The notes: generated from the sequence alone by a model not told the origin. Positions 1-11,195 are shown, counted from the first letter of the stretch. The stretch is 64,000 bases of DNA from Arenicola marina (GCA_964019135.1 OZ025252.1:3488823-3552822), one strand, 5' to 3'. Translations and numbers: made by a program.

Positions 1-397
1 ATTCGGGGCTAAAAACGTTGACGGCATTGTGTGAGAGGTACTTCTATCTTTCCTGTATAGTATACAGTATAGTAGTTACCACACAGAATGCTAAACATCT
101 GAGAACGAAACGAGTATTTTCAATATGTTTAAATCAGGTCCCAAATATTCGGCCATCTTCTGTGTCGCTGGCCGTATTACCACTAGTCTTCTTTGTTCGC
201 CAGACTCAAGGAAACAGCTATCGGTCGAGTTTACCGCACTACGCGGGGGAATCTTTCTTTCCCAATACCAAGGTAGCGTCACCAACTGCACTGCATTCAA
301 CCCGTCCCCTCCAAGAACGGCAACGTCACTCTAGGACTTACTCCCAAGACAACAATTTCTTCTCTTCACTCCATTCAATTTGAGTGTCCCTGGCGGA
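1..397. other. Unique sequence, no gene recognised
   Basis: No repeat, RNA gene or convincing exon is seen. A 121-codon open stretch on the plus strand has no recognisable domain and its composition looks like chance open frame. Confidence 0.5.
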
Positions 398-500
398 GTC
401 ACCCCCTCCCTCCATCCCTGCCCCCGACCCCGGCCCCGCCACCCCCTATCTCCACCCCACCAACAGACATCTCCCCCCCCCCTCCCCCTTCCACCTATCC
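398..500. repeat. C-rich low-complexity tract
   Basis: The plus strand is almost wholly C with scattered T and A, including runs of eight or more C. Such pyrimidine tracts recur about every 2-4 kb in the window and produce short proline-rich or glycine-rich open frames that are not genes. Confidence 0.85.
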
Positions 501-559
501 GCACCAAGCTGCCCATCCCAGGACGCTTCCGTTTCCCTTAAGAGATAATTCAGTTACCT

Positions 560-660
560 TATACTGCCGCCATTTTCCCTCTGGCCCGCAGACAATGCAA
601 TGCGACGCTCTTATTGGTCGGTTTTAATATGGGCCGTCGTAAAAAAAAGGACCAACTCTC
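560..660 (-). promoter_or_regulatory. Candidate minus-strand promoter: CCAAT box and YY1-type initiator
   Basis: Read on the minus strand, a CCAAT box (complement of ATTGG at 613-617) is followed about 40 bases later by AAAATGGCGGC (complement near 567-577), the consensus used by YY1 at many animal promoters and translation starts. Soon after comes a possible splice donor (GTATAAG or GGTAACT), so a tiny first exon is possible. If translation began at the ATG, a stop follows within five codons unless splicing intervenes. No downstream exon is recognised. The promoter role is inference from motifs only. Confidence 0.3.
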
Positions 661-1030
661 ATTATAGTCTGTGTCTCGCCGTAGATGAGTATGATGGGGA
701 CGCGTGAGGCGGGGCACATGGCGGGTTTTATTCACGGCGTGGGGTGTGACCTCTGTCCCACGGCGCCGAGACCTGGGACACACGTAATGCGACATGCGGG
801 AAAATGCAGCAGAAATACGGGAGAACACATCAGTAGAGCAATCCACACAAAAAAAATCATAAAAAAATCACACAGAAAGAGAGAGCAGGATCTCTTCTGG
901 GTGCCAATATTTAATCAGACATTGCAATCACAAGTTTAGATTGACGGAAGAAGATACAAATTAAAGATACATCAAATGAAAGTGTGTTTTGTTCATGTAA
1001 TATTGTGATATAAGGGTTGTAGGGCCTCTA
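661..1030. other. Unique sequence, no gene recognised
   Basis: Mixed-composition sequence with short A runs near 850-870. No domain-bearing open frame and no repeat is visible. Confidence 0.5.
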
Positions 1031-1823
1031 ATGCCATCAGTGGTGAGCCCTCTTCAAACTAAACAAACACAAATGCAATCCAGTATCTCTGTTTACACTC
1101 TCCAATGCAATCAGTGGTGAGTTATTTTCAAGCGATTACAATCCAATATCTATTGTTACATTCTCCAATGCAATCAGTGGTGAGTTATTTTCAAGCGATT
1201 ACAATCCAATATCTATCCTTACATTCTCCAATGCAATCAGTGGTGAGTTCTTTTCAAGCGATTGCAATCCAATATCTATTGTTACATTCTCCAATGCAAT
1301 CAGTGGTGAGTTATCCTCAAGCTATTGCAATCCAATATATATGTTTACAGTCTCCAATGCAATCAGTGTATTCCCTCCTCAAACGATTTCAATCCAATAT
1401 CTATTGTTACATTATCTAATGCAATCAGTGGTGAGTTATTTTCAAGCGATTACAATCCAATATCTATTGTTGCATTCTCCAATGCAATCAGTGGTGAGTT
1501 ATTTTCAAGCGATTGCAATCCAATATCTATTGTAACATTCTCCAATGCAATCAGTGGTGAGTTATCCTCAAGCTATTGCAATCCAATATATATGTTTACA
1601 GTCTCCAATGCAATCAGTGTATTCCCTCCTCAAACGATTTCAATCCAATATCTATTGTTACATTATCTAATGCAATCAGTGGTGTTATGCTCAAGCTATT
1701 GCAATCGAAATTCGATGTTTGCATTCTCCAGTGCAATCAATGTAAGCGATCCTCGATCCAAATCTCCAATGGAATCAGAGGTGAGTTCTTCTTAATTTAT
1801 TACAATCCAACATATATATTTAA
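1031..1823. repeat. Minisatellite, 63-bp unit
   Basis: About twelve units, each marked by CAATGCAATCAGTGGTGAG followed by a CAATCCAATATCTATTG-like half. The period of 63 bases is a multiple of three, so several frames stay open and show a 21-residue peptide repeat; I see no sign that this is translated. A block of four units beginning near 1310 recurs 251 bp later near 1561, so the array has grown partly by multi-unit duplication. A further partial unit lies at 2347-2402, beyond an inserted MITE. Confidence 0.95.
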
Positions 1824-2346
1824 ACAGTTAGTGCCACGCCAAAACAACTTTAGCTCATATTAGTCTTCTTTGCTTCCACGCTTATATTATCGAGCTATAA
1901 CGCCCCAAATAGTAGAAGGCAATACTTTTTCCACTTGTTTTCGCACATGCCGATTTAAATTCTGGGAGTGAGGAAAGTGACGTCAAAGGGAAATACACAC
2001 GCATGTGTTTTTACATTGAGACTCAGATTCGCTCTGCTGATTGGCTTGAACTCAACGAAAATCACTCAACCATGTGAACAATACACGCCCTCGAAAACAG
2101 ATGCCTACGCGCTGCATCAAAGCCCACCTGTCAATCTTGACGTCATTGAGGAATTTCTAAATAACGCTCAGATACAATGCTTCCAGAATTAAACCCGCCG
2201 GACCTCACTTTTGCTACTTCGACGAACGCGTTTACAGTGATATCGTAGAAAAAGAACTGTAAACTCCCACTAAAACAAATTCTTATTTGTTTGTCTTCCC
2301 TAAACAAAGTTAACTCTGAACTAAACAAAATCGTGGCACAAACACT
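1824..2346 (+). mobile_element. TTAA-flanked MITE, copy 1
   Basis: A 523-bp element with terminal inverted repeats of about 15 bases: ACAGTTAGTGCCACG at the left and the complement of AGTGTTTGTGCCACG at the right. TTAA lies directly outside both ends (1820-1823 and 2347-2350), the target duplication typical of piggyBac-type transposons. It shares most of its length with copies at 6522-7240 and, inverted, 59106-59632. It lies inside the 63-bp minisatellite, whose units continue on both sides, so it arrived after the array formed. A 61-codon minus frame is shared with the 59-kb copy, but amino-acid identity there is lower than nucleotide identity, so I do not call it a gene. No transposase is present. 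Confidence 0.85.
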
Positions 2347-2402
2347 TTAAACACTCTAAAGCAATCAGAGGCGAGCTCTCCTCAAATTATTGCAACCAAA
2401 TA
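2347..2402. repeat. Detached unit of the 63-bp minisatellite
   Basis: AAGCAATCAGAGGCGAG followed by CAAATTATTGCAACC matches one diverged unit of the array ending at 1823. The MITE between them explains the separation. Confidence 0.75.
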
Positions 2403-2410
2403 TGGTAAGG

Positions 2411-2506
2411 AGAATGCCCATGTAACAGTACATTCTTGAAAAAGAATGTACGAGGCGCAAGCCGAGTACATATCTTTTCAAGAATGAACTGTTACACGGG
2501 TATTCT
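2411..2506. repeat. Long near-perfect hairpin (41-bp arms)
   Basis: Arms 2411-2451 and 2466-2506 are inverted repeats matching at about 35 of 41 positions, with a 14-base loop. Within the left arm GTACATTCTT (2428-2437) and AAGAATGTAC (2442-2451) form a second, nested 10-bp stem. This may be a fold-back MITE or a structured-RNA source. A related 24-base palindrome occurs at 3320-3343. Confidence 0.8.
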
Positions 2507-3319
2507 CTGACTTAAAGTACGGTCGGTGAGCCTCACGTGGTCCATGAAGCGTGGTGAAGAGTTCTTTTAAGATGTACATTGCATCTCTCGCATCCGAAAC
2601 CAATAAAATAGTTGACTGAAATCCGTTCATATTCTAAACTTGAGTCATACGTGAGCTAAGCTGAAACAGTGGTTCGCCCTGACATGGAAGAACGTCGGAC
2701 GCTGCAGCCACAAGTAAGTTTAGTTCATCTTCAGATTGTAAGAATGAATTCGTGTTTCGCATCAAGAAGCGTAGGCCACTTCGCATGGATTATGTGTCAT
2801 TATACAGACGATAATGGTTCTTTGAATGTGGAATATGATACAATCGTTCAAATTATTGGATACTGAAAGGATGTGATACGCAGCGATGTTGCCATGGTGT
2901 TTGAAACAAGTAAAACTCAGTGCGTTGTTGATGACTAGGATACGCTTTGCAAACGAGTTTCGTGGGATTCACGAGAAAGAATAATGATTTCAAGTGTGGT
3001 CATAGGATATAAGCAAATGTCGGTATGTATTTTGCATATGAATTACATATGATCTCAAATTCAGTTTTTAAAGTGGATTTTGTGATCTATTCTTGTTTTG
3101 ATGAGAAATTTGTATCTGTTTTTGCTGGGGCTTTCCATCGAGCGTCAAGTTTCCAGTTCATCACCCATTGTGGTTGTGACGTGTTTCAGACAAGCTCACT
3201 TATTGCTCATGATTGCCATTGACTGCGATGGTCGATTTCGTAACGGAAGGACAATTGTTCAACAGAAACATTGTTTGGTCTCCTTGAGTCAATCGCTAAT
3301 TAATCAGCTCGCTAAAACC
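2507..3319. other. Unique sequence between hairpin and minisatellite
   Basis: AT-rich sequence with no recognised gene. It is bounded by similar GTACATTC-type palindromes (2428-2451 and 3320-3343) and may be the body of a non-autonomous element, but no target duplication was found. Confidence 0.35.
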
Positions 3320-3343
3320 GTACATTCGTGAAAATTAATGTAC
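3320..3343. repeat. 24-base palindrome related to hairpin at 2428
   Basis: GTACATT (3320-3326) pairs with AATGTAC (3337-3343). The 24 bases match the left-arm palindrome at 2428-2451 at about 20 positions. Confidence 0.6.
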
Positions 3344-3349
3344 AATTTA

Positions 3350-5487
3350 CGCGGCCAGGCTTGGCTGGGTCACTGGTAATAGAGGCCTAGACGGACCGGA
3401 TCTTTCGCCGGTGCGCGCGGCCAGGCTTGGCTGGGTCGCTGGTGGTAGAGGCCTCGACGGACCGGATCTTACGCCGATCAGCGCGGCCAGGTTTGGCAGG
3501 ATCTTACGCCGGTCAGCGCGGCCAGGCTTGGCTGGGTCGCTGGTGGTAGAGGCCTAGACGGACCGGATCTTACGCCGGTCAGCGCGGCCAGGCTTGGCTG
3601 GGTCGCTGGTGGTAGAGGCCTAGACGGACCGGATCTTACGCCGGTCAGCGCGGCCAGGCTTGGCTGGGTCGCTGGTGGTAGAGGCCTAGACGGACCGGAT
3701 CTTACGCCGGTCAGCGCGGCCAGGCTTGGCTGGGTCGCTGGTGGTAGAGGCCTCGACGGACCGGATCTTACGCCGGTCAGCGCGGCCAGGCTTGGCTGGG
3801 TCGCTGGTGGTAGAGGCCAAGACGTACCGGATCTTACGCCGGTCAGCGCGGCCAGGCTTGGCTGGGTCGCTGGTGGTAGAGGCCTAGACGGACCGGATCT
3901 TACGCCGGTCAGCGCGGCAAAGGCTTGGCTGGGTCGCTGGTGGTAGAGGCCTAGACGGACCGGATCTTACGCCGGTGAGCGCGGCTAGGCTTGGCTGGGT
4001 CGCTGGTGGTAGAGGCCTCGACGGACCGGATCTTACGCCGGTGAGCGCGGCCAGGCTTGGCTGGGTCGCTGGTGGTAGAGGCCTAGACGGACCGGATCTT
4101 ACGCCGGTCAGCGCGGCCAGGCTTGGCTGGGTCGCTGATGGTAGAGGCCTCGACGGACCGGATCTTACGCCGGTGAGCGCGGCCAGGCTTGGCTGGGTCG
4201 CTGATGGTAGAGGCCTCGACGGACCGGATCTTACGCCGGTGAGCGCGGCCAGGCTTGGCTGGGTTGCTGGTGGTAGAGGCCTAGACGGACCGGATCTTAC
4301 GCCGGTGAGCGCGGCCAGGCTTGGCTGGGTCGCTGGTGGTAGAGGCCTAGACGGACCGGATCTTACGCCGGTCAGCGCGGCCAGGCTTGGCTGGGTCGCT
4401 GGTGGTAGACGCCTAGACGTACCGGAACTTACGCCGATCAGCGCGACCAGGCTTGGCTGGGTCGCTGGTGGTAGAGGCCTAGACGGACCGGATCTTACGC
4501 CGGTCAGCGCAGCAAAGGCTTGGCTGGGTCGCTGGTGGTAGAGGCCTAGACGGACCGGATCTTACGCCGGTGAGCGCGGCCAGGCTTGGCTGGGTCGCTG
4601 GTGGTAGAGGCCTAGACGGACCGGATCTTACGCCGGTGAGCGCGGCCAGGATTGGCTGGGTCGCTAGTGGTAGAGGCCTAGACGGACCGGATCTTACGTC
4701 GGTCAGCGCGGCCAGGCTTGGCTGGGTCGCTGATGGTAGAGGCCTCGACGGACCGGATCTTACGCCGGTGAGCGCGGCCAGGCTTGGCTGGGTTGCTGGT
4801 GGTAGACGCCTAGACGTACCGAAACTTACGCCGGTCAGCGCGACCAGGCTTGGCTGGGTCGCTGGTGGTAGAGGCCTAGACGGACCGGATCTTACGCCGG
4901 TCAGCGCAGCAAAGGCTTGGCTGGGTCGCTGGTGGTAGAGGCCTAGACGGACCGGATCTTACGCCGGTCAGCGCGGCCAGGCTTGGCTGGGTCGCTGGTG
5001 GTAGAGGCCTAGACGGACCGGATCTTACGCCGGTGAGCGCGGCCAGGCTTGGCTGGGTCGCTGGTGGTAGAGGCCTAGACGGACCGGATCTTACGCCGGT
5101 GAGCGCGGCCAGGATTGGCTGGGTCGCTAGTGGTAGAGGCCTAGACGGACCGGATCTTACGTCGGTCAGCGCGGCCAGGCTTGGCTGGGTCGCTGATGGT
5201 AGAGGCCTCGACGGACCGGATCTTACGCCGGTGAGCGCGGCCAGGCTTGGCTGGGTCGCTGATGGTAGAGGCCTCGACGGACCGGATCTTACGCCGGTGA
5301 GCGCGGCCAGGCTTGGCTGGGTCGCTGGTGGTAGAGGCCTAGACGGACCGGATCTTACGCCGGTGAGCGCGGCCAGGATTGGCTGGGTCGCTGATGGTAG
5401 AGGCCTCGACGGACCGGATCTTACGCCGGTGAGCGCGGCCAGGATTGGCTGGGTCGCTGGTGGTAGAGGCCTCGACGGACCGGACCG
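3350..5487. repeat. Minisatellite, 66-bp unit
   Basis: About 32 units marked by GCGGCCAGGCTTGGCTGGGT, a StuI-type AGGCCT and GACGGACCGGATCTTACGCC. Because 66 is a multiple of three, both strands show 22-residue peptide repeats in long open frames; these are repeat products. Variant units (with TACCGGAACTT or AGCAAAGG) recur about 397 bp apart, and another (CAGGATTGG) recurs 463 bp apart, each six or seven units plus one base, showing block duplication. Degenerate remnants run on to about 5560. Confidence 0.97.
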
Positions 5488-6521
5488 AGCGGGGCTGTAC
5501 AGGGACTGGTCGAGCAGGGTTGGGTTGGGCCGTAGATAGCTTGGTCGAGCTGGGCTGGGTGCTGCGGAGGTCTGGGACAGCCAGTTCCTCGCGTGACAGC
5601 CCATCTCCGCCCTTATTGCGTTAATATTAGACGGGTTAAGGCTATTAGCCGGTATAAGGTCAGACCCTTCAACACGACGCCGACAATTAGCCGAGGGCTG
5701 CTTGAGAAGGCATGCAGGCCAACCAACCCAGCGACAAACGATGGCCATACAATGAAAGCCGTGTCCCCTCGCCCCATACCCCTCTCCGTCACCCCCCCCC
5801 CCCTCCATGACCCCCGCTTTCACATCCTCGATGATCCAAATTACAAGACTCCCGAATTCCCTGGAGCCGTGCCCCGCCAGAAATTGCCACCAAAAGACGA
5901 AGAGCTAAAGCGTTTAAGTGCCCTTTAAAGGCGTGTCCAAGAACCCCATTTTGAAGATGGCGTGACTTGGCAGGGACAGCTGGTTGCCCCCCCGCCCCCT
6001 CCCCATCCCTGCCCGCCCCGCCCCCCACACCCGAAGTCCCCTAGCGACGTAAAAAGATGGCTTAACAGAATTACCCGTTTTTTGCGGAATTAGTACATTA
6101 TTATACAGAAGCGTGGCTGTTGTATTAATAAACAAGTTATTAAAGGCCATTGTTTGGCGATATATAGCCGTTCAGGCTGAAAGGACCGTTAAGTTTCAAT
6201 CATATCAAAAAAGCCATTGCACCGATAGGTAGCGCCCCCATCGGCAGGTCGGTGTACTAGCCAGACAGCCCAACTTGAACAGGCAATCTACTTTACTAGA
6301 CGGCGCCCCGAGGAATAACACCAGCTCCCTAACGATGAATCTCATAAGGTCCTAAATGCATAGGATAATATGGCGTTTCGGGCACAGAATAACCAGGAAA
6401 AATTACAGGCAAACACGTATTTCTCATACGTATCTGCGAATTACTCAGTATTGCAGCCTTAACCGTTCTTCCACGAACACTTGTAGTATGCACACTTGGG
6501 TATACAGGGCTAACCCATTAA
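5488..6521. other. Intergenic sequence with C-rich tracts
   Basis: Contains C runs near 5790-5815 and 5985-6030, a GAAGATGGCGTGAC motif near 5953 (YY1-like) and a possible CTCF-like site near 6231. No exon can be supported. Confidence 0.45.
6231..6248 (-). promoter_or_regulatory. CTCF-like motif (weak)
   Basis: AGCGCCCCCATCGGCAGG reads on the minus strand as a GATGGGGGCGCT core, close to the CTCF consensus but with a mismatched 5' CCA block. Motif-only evidence. Confidence 0.25.
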
Positions 6522-7240
6522 ACAGTTGGTGCCACGCCCAAACCAAATTTAGCCCATAGGATCCTTCTGTGTTTACTCCCTTATGGTCATTTTGAGTTAC
6601 ATTACATTTACATTGGAGTTATAGCGCCTCAAACGGTGGGAGGAAATAATTGTTCCACTCATTTTCGCACCTACCAATTTAAAATCCGGGAGCCAGGAAC
6701 ATTTTGTCAAAGAGGAATACAAACGCATGTGCTTTTGGGACTACTGACATTCGGACACAGATTCTCTCTTCTCATTAGCTTGAACTCTTGAACGAAAAGC
6801 ACTCAACCATGAGGACAATACACGCCCTCGACAAAAGATGCCTACGCTCTGCATTAACGCTCACCTGTCAATCTTGTGACATCATTGGGGAATTTCTAAA
6901 TTGGCGTTCAGACGCAATACCCCCGCCTCGATAGCTCAGTGGGTTAGAGCGCTGGCATTCAGCGTCTGACCTGAAAGCCTAACGGCATGTGGGTTGTGGG
7001 TTCGAGCCCCCGCTGTGCAATCACAGGATACGGATCACATGTCCTTCATCGCAAGAAAGTAGGGGCTTCGCAGGGGACATGGCTCCACTCTCCCTTCTTT
7101 CTCCCATTGACGCGATATGACCAAAAGTGGTTAAAACGTCTTGAATATGTAACCAACCAACCCAGAGATACACCCGCCGGACCACAGTTTTGTTGATCTG
7201 TTGAACTGTAGACAGTAGGACACCTCGTGGCACCAACACA
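6522..7240 (+). mobile_element. TTAA-flanked MITE, copy 2, carrying a nested SINE
   Basis: Same family as copy 1. The ends are the clearest in the family: GTTGGTGCCACG near 6525 and its exact complement CGTGGCACCAAC near 7227. TTAA (6518-6521) flanks the left end and TTAT (7241-7244), one change from TTAA, the right. Without the SINE at about 6925-7160 it is roughly 480 bp; a stretch of about 90 bp present in copy 1 near the right end is missing. Orientation matches copy 1. Confidence 0.85.
6925..7160 (+). mobile_element. tRNA-derived SINE inserted in the MITE
   Basis: Begins with a tRNA-like head: the A box TAGCTCAGTGGGTTAGAGCG (6932-6951) and the B box GGTTCGAGCCC (near 7000), spaced as in a polymerase III promoter. 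A non-tRNA body follows, ending in an AACC-type tail (7151-7160). Homology to the other MITE copies stops at its left edge and resumes with CCCGCCGGACC on its right, which defines the insertion. Target duplication is short or ambiguous (CCC). A plain tRNA gene is less likely because acceptor pairing is poor and the unit continues about 140 bp past the B box. Confidence 0.75.
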
Positions 7241-7256
7241 TTATGACCATTAATTA

Positions 7257-9029
7257 AGATAATGGCAACTCACTATGAATATCAGCGTATACAGAGACCA
7301 TGGCAATAACTCATAAAAGACATCAGGGTAAACAGAGACCATGGCAATAACTCATAAAAGACATCGGCGCTTACGGAGACCATGGTAATAACTCACGAAA
7401 GACATCGGCGCATACAGAGATCATGGCAATAACTCACGAAAGACATCGGCGCATACAGAGACCATGGCAATAACTCATAAAAGACATCAGGGTAAACAGA
7501 GACCATGGCAATAACTCATAAAAGACATCGGCGCATACAGAGACCATGGCAATAACTCATAAAAGACATCGGCGCTTACGGAGACCATGGTAATAACTCA
7601 CGAAAGACATCGGCGCATACAGAGATCATGGCAATAACTCACGAAAGACATCGGCGCATACAGAGACCATGGCAATAACTCATAAAAGACATCAGGGTAA
7701 ACAGAGACCATGGCAATAACTCACGAAAGATATCGGCGCATACAGAGACCATGGCAGTAACTCACGAAAGACATCGGCGCATACAGAGACCATGGCAGTA
7801 ACTCACGAAAGACATCGGCGCATACAGAGACCATGGCAATAACTCACGAAAGACATCGGCGCATACAGAGACCATGGCAATAACTCACGAAAGACATCGG
7901 CGCATACAGAGACCATGGCAATAACTCACGAAAGACATCGGCGCATACAGAGACCATGGCAATAACTCACGAAAGACATCGGCGCATACAAAGACCATGG
8001 CAATAACTCACGAAAGACATCGGCGCATACAGAGACCATGGCAATAACTCATAAAAGACATCAGGGTAAACAGAGACCATGGCAATAACTCATAAAAGAC
8101 ATCGGCGCATACAGAGACCATGGCAATAACTCATAAAAGACATCGGCGCATACAGAGACCATGGCAATAACTCATAAAAGACATCGGCGCTTACGGAGAC
8201 CATGGTAATAACTCACGAAAGACATCGGCGCATACAGAGATCATGGCAATAACTCACGAAAGACATCGGCGCATACAGAGACCATGGCAATAACTCATAA
8301 AAGACATCAGGGTAAACAGAGACCATGGCAATAACTCACGAAAGATATCGGCGCATACAGAGACCATGGCAGTAACTCACGAAAGACATCGGCGCATACA
8401 GAGACCATGGCAGTAACTCACGAAAGACATCGGCGCATACAGAGACCATGGCAATAACTCACGAAAGACATCGGCGCATACAGAGACCATGGCAATAACT
8501 CACGAAAGACATCGGCGCATACAGAGACCATGGCAATAACTCACGAAACACATCGGCGCATACAGAGACCATGGCAATAACTCACGAAAGACATCGGCGC
8601 ATACAAAGACCATGGCAATAACTCACGAAAGACATCGGCGCATACAGAGACCATGGCAATAACTCATGAAAGACATCGGCGCATATAGAGATCATGGCAA
8701 TAACTCATAAAAGACATCAGGGCTCAAAGAGACCATGGCAATAACTCACGAAAGACATCGGCGCATACAGAGACCATGGCAATAACTTATGAAAGACATC
8801 GGCGCATACAGAGACCATGGTAATAACTCACGAAAGACATCGGCGCATACAGAGATCATGGCAATAACTCATGAAAGACATCGGCGCATACAGAGACCAT
8901 GGCAATAACTCATGAAAGACATCGGCGCATACGGAGACCATGGCAATAACTCACCAAATACTTCTGGGTAAACAGAGGCCATGGCAGTAACTCACCAATG
9001 ACATACACGCATACAGAGACCATTGACAG
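7257..9029. repeat. Minisatellite, 41-bp unit with CCATGG core
   Basis: About 43 units, marked by ACATCGGCGCATACAGAGAC, then CATGGCAATAACTCACGAAAG. Variants include a CAGGGTAAAC form and a CGGCGCTTACGGAG form. Rare markers recur exactly 615 bp apart (GATATCGG at 7729 and 8344; ACAAAGACC near 7990 and 8605), so a block of 15 units was duplicated. The period is not a multiple of three and the frames are closed. Confidence 0.97.
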
Positions 9030-10300
9030 TGATTGGTTCTAAGTTGTGTACCCGTCCCATCCGCCAGTAGTACCTACATGTTATTGCCTTCTGAAAAGAG
9101 ATTATACATTTGTGGGCCAGTCCAGATGGGTTTTATTCTACACCGGTGGGCACGTGGCGGATTTATTATCCTTGTTGATAGGAAAGTAACGCACACATTG
9201 CAGTTCGGACTTTACAGACCGTGCGGCATGGGGTGTACAATAGAATACCGGAACTACACGTAGAGTAATGAATCTAGAAATTTATGCCGAAAAACACATT
9301 ATCTCCTTGTAAGACAAATTACAGTCTATGGACCCAACAAGCCACAGAGTTATACCGTAGAGCTCTCTTACTATTTCCTTTGCCACGCTAGATGTTTGAT
9401 AATATTAAAACACAATGGAGATTCATTGTGATGGGCAGTAGAATTATCCATGTTCATTCCAAACATAAGCATCGGTTGAACGACGCCAAAGGAAAAAGGA
9501 AAACATGTGACCTTGTGATTTTAATCTGTCATTATTTGATGTGAGTTTAAAAATCTAGAAGCCTGAAATATCGTTATTCAAGTACGTTAACAACAGTTTC
9601 TAGACGTCCATGTCTAAAAAGTATTTTTATACCAACATAAACTGTAATATAATTGAAATATCGCCATGGCTTCAATCTGAGCACATCAAATTATTATGCA
9701 TTTAAATTAAGACGGATGTTTTCATCTCTATGTCTGCGTGGTTGGCCCCTGGGCGGGCGACTGGGACGAACGACCCTGTTTGGTACACCGACCACGTTAC
9801 TGCCGCCTGGAACCCTCTTCCGTCACAGCCCCCCCCCCCCCTCCCCCCTCCCCCAACCAACTCCCTCCGCACCTGTGTCACGTGCGGCTAGACGGGGACA
9901 ATTCCATGGCTATTTGCGGGGTAGGTCTGCTCTGTACCGATGGCGGGTAGTGGGCGGTGGTGGACGCAAGACACGATCAAAGTGGAACAAATTGATAAGC
10001 GTTCCAGGGATTTCGGTTTTTTCTTCACATTTCGGTGTTTTTAAAGCCATGCCAGTAGTAGGATTTGTTTCGTTTTTTTCCGCAAGTTGGCAATCAGATT
10101 GATGTATTATATGTTTCTCCCTGATCGAATAAAGTGTTTTATTCGTTTTCGATTTTATCGCAGTTTTGGTGAACATTTGAAATAAGTCTTCCTTTCTGGC
10201 GCTCAGGGGTAAGGATAAAAACAGCCCTGGGCAGGGAGCAGCTAAGCAACAAGAATGGCGGTGTGGACTGGTCACGTGCCGTATGACAAGGCGGTCCGAT
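9030..10300. other. Unique sequence, no gene recognised
   Basis: Mostly AT-rich, with a C run at about 9830-9855. Open frames here (for example a 149-codon plus frame) have no domain and part of their length lies in the C-rich run. Confidence 0.45.
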
Positions 10301-10304
10301 GACC

Positions 10305-10725
10305 TCTCGCACTCACCCCCACCCCCACCCCAACCCCATCGCTACCACCACCCCCACCACCGTCTCCCCCCTCCCACCGCATCTAGGCCTCTGGCCTCCA
10401 TTTGCCTTCAATCCATTTGGATTCACTTTTCGGTCTCCCCCCTCCCCTCACCCCCCTGCTCCCCCACTCCCCTCCTCCCCCAACCCTCATCACCTCTCCC
10501 TTGTCCCTTGGAATCGAGACTTTATCCTGTAGTCCATTTAGACCCAGACTTCATTCTCATACAGCCGCTACCTACCCCCCCCCCCCCTCCACGCCTTGGC
10601 AACAAACTTTACCCCACAACCTCTGGGACCCAGACCCAAACCCAGACCCAAACCCAGACCCAGACCCAGACTCGAGCCCTGCCCACCCCCACCCCCCCCC
10701 GCTCCCCTATCCCGGTCCATACAAA
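10305..10725. repeat. Pyrimidine-rich low-complexity tract with GACCCA hexamers
   Basis: The plus strand is C and T rich over about 400 bp. At 10626-10671 it becomes a clean six-base repeat alternating CCCAGA and CCCAAA. Proline-rich open frames up to 152 codons in all plus frames follow from this composition. Confidence 0.85.
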
Positions 10726-10813
10726 GGGTAATCAAGGCTAATCGCGTTACACCGGCTGATCAGTGGATCTCTGTAGATTTCATTGACCTGGCCACGCCGT
10801 TAAGGTCGATCTC

Positions 10814-10833
10814 TACCATAGGGGGCGCTGCCG
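10814..10833 (+). promoter_or_regulatory. CTCF-like motif
   Basis: TACCATAGGGGGCGCTGCC carries the AGGGGGCGCTG core of the metazoan CTCF site in plus orientation; the upstream CCA block is displaced by one base. Motif-only evidence. Confidence 0.35.
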
Positions 10834-10924
10834 GCTCCACGGCCCGCTGGCTTTGTGTAAGCGGCAAGGGGTGACGGGGGTAAATCGAAGGGTGTGCTTC
10901 GGAGAATAGGGGTTAATAGGGTAC

Positions 10925-11160
10925 GACCCCGGAGCGGGGAGTGGAGGTGGGAGGTTGGGGGGGGGGGGGGACGGGGCGCGCTGTGGTGTGGTCAGAATTA
11001 ACAGCGAGAGTGGGAATGGGTGAATAGCAAATGGGTACGTTGGGGCGGGGGGGCGGGGGGTGCCTGGAGGGAGAGGGTGGCTGGAGGGAGGGGGTGGGGT
11101 AGCTTGGCGGTTGAGGGGTAGGGGGGTAGGGTGGTAGGGGGTAGGGGGTAGGGCATGTTG
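10925..11160. repeat. G-rich tract
   Basis: Long G runs with single A or T interruptions on the plus strand, able in principle to form G-quadruplexes. It would lie in the first intron of the candidate exon just downstream on the map, read from the minus strand. Confidence 0.8.
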
Positions 11161-11195
11161 GTGGCATATAGAGGGGGTGGTTATAAGAAACCTAC

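Noticed and set aside
2143-2328. Minus frame containing SGGFNSGSI, shared with 59099-59332, as a conserved peptide
   Set aside because: The two MITE copies are about 89 percent identical in nucleotides here but only about 78 percent in residues, with changes spread over all codon positions. That is neutral decay, not protein conservation.
3975-5823. 22-residue repeat proteins on both strands of the 66-bp array
   Set aside because: The unit length is a multiple of three and the unit has no stops in these frames. Single-base changes in some units break the frame, as expected of non-coding DNA.
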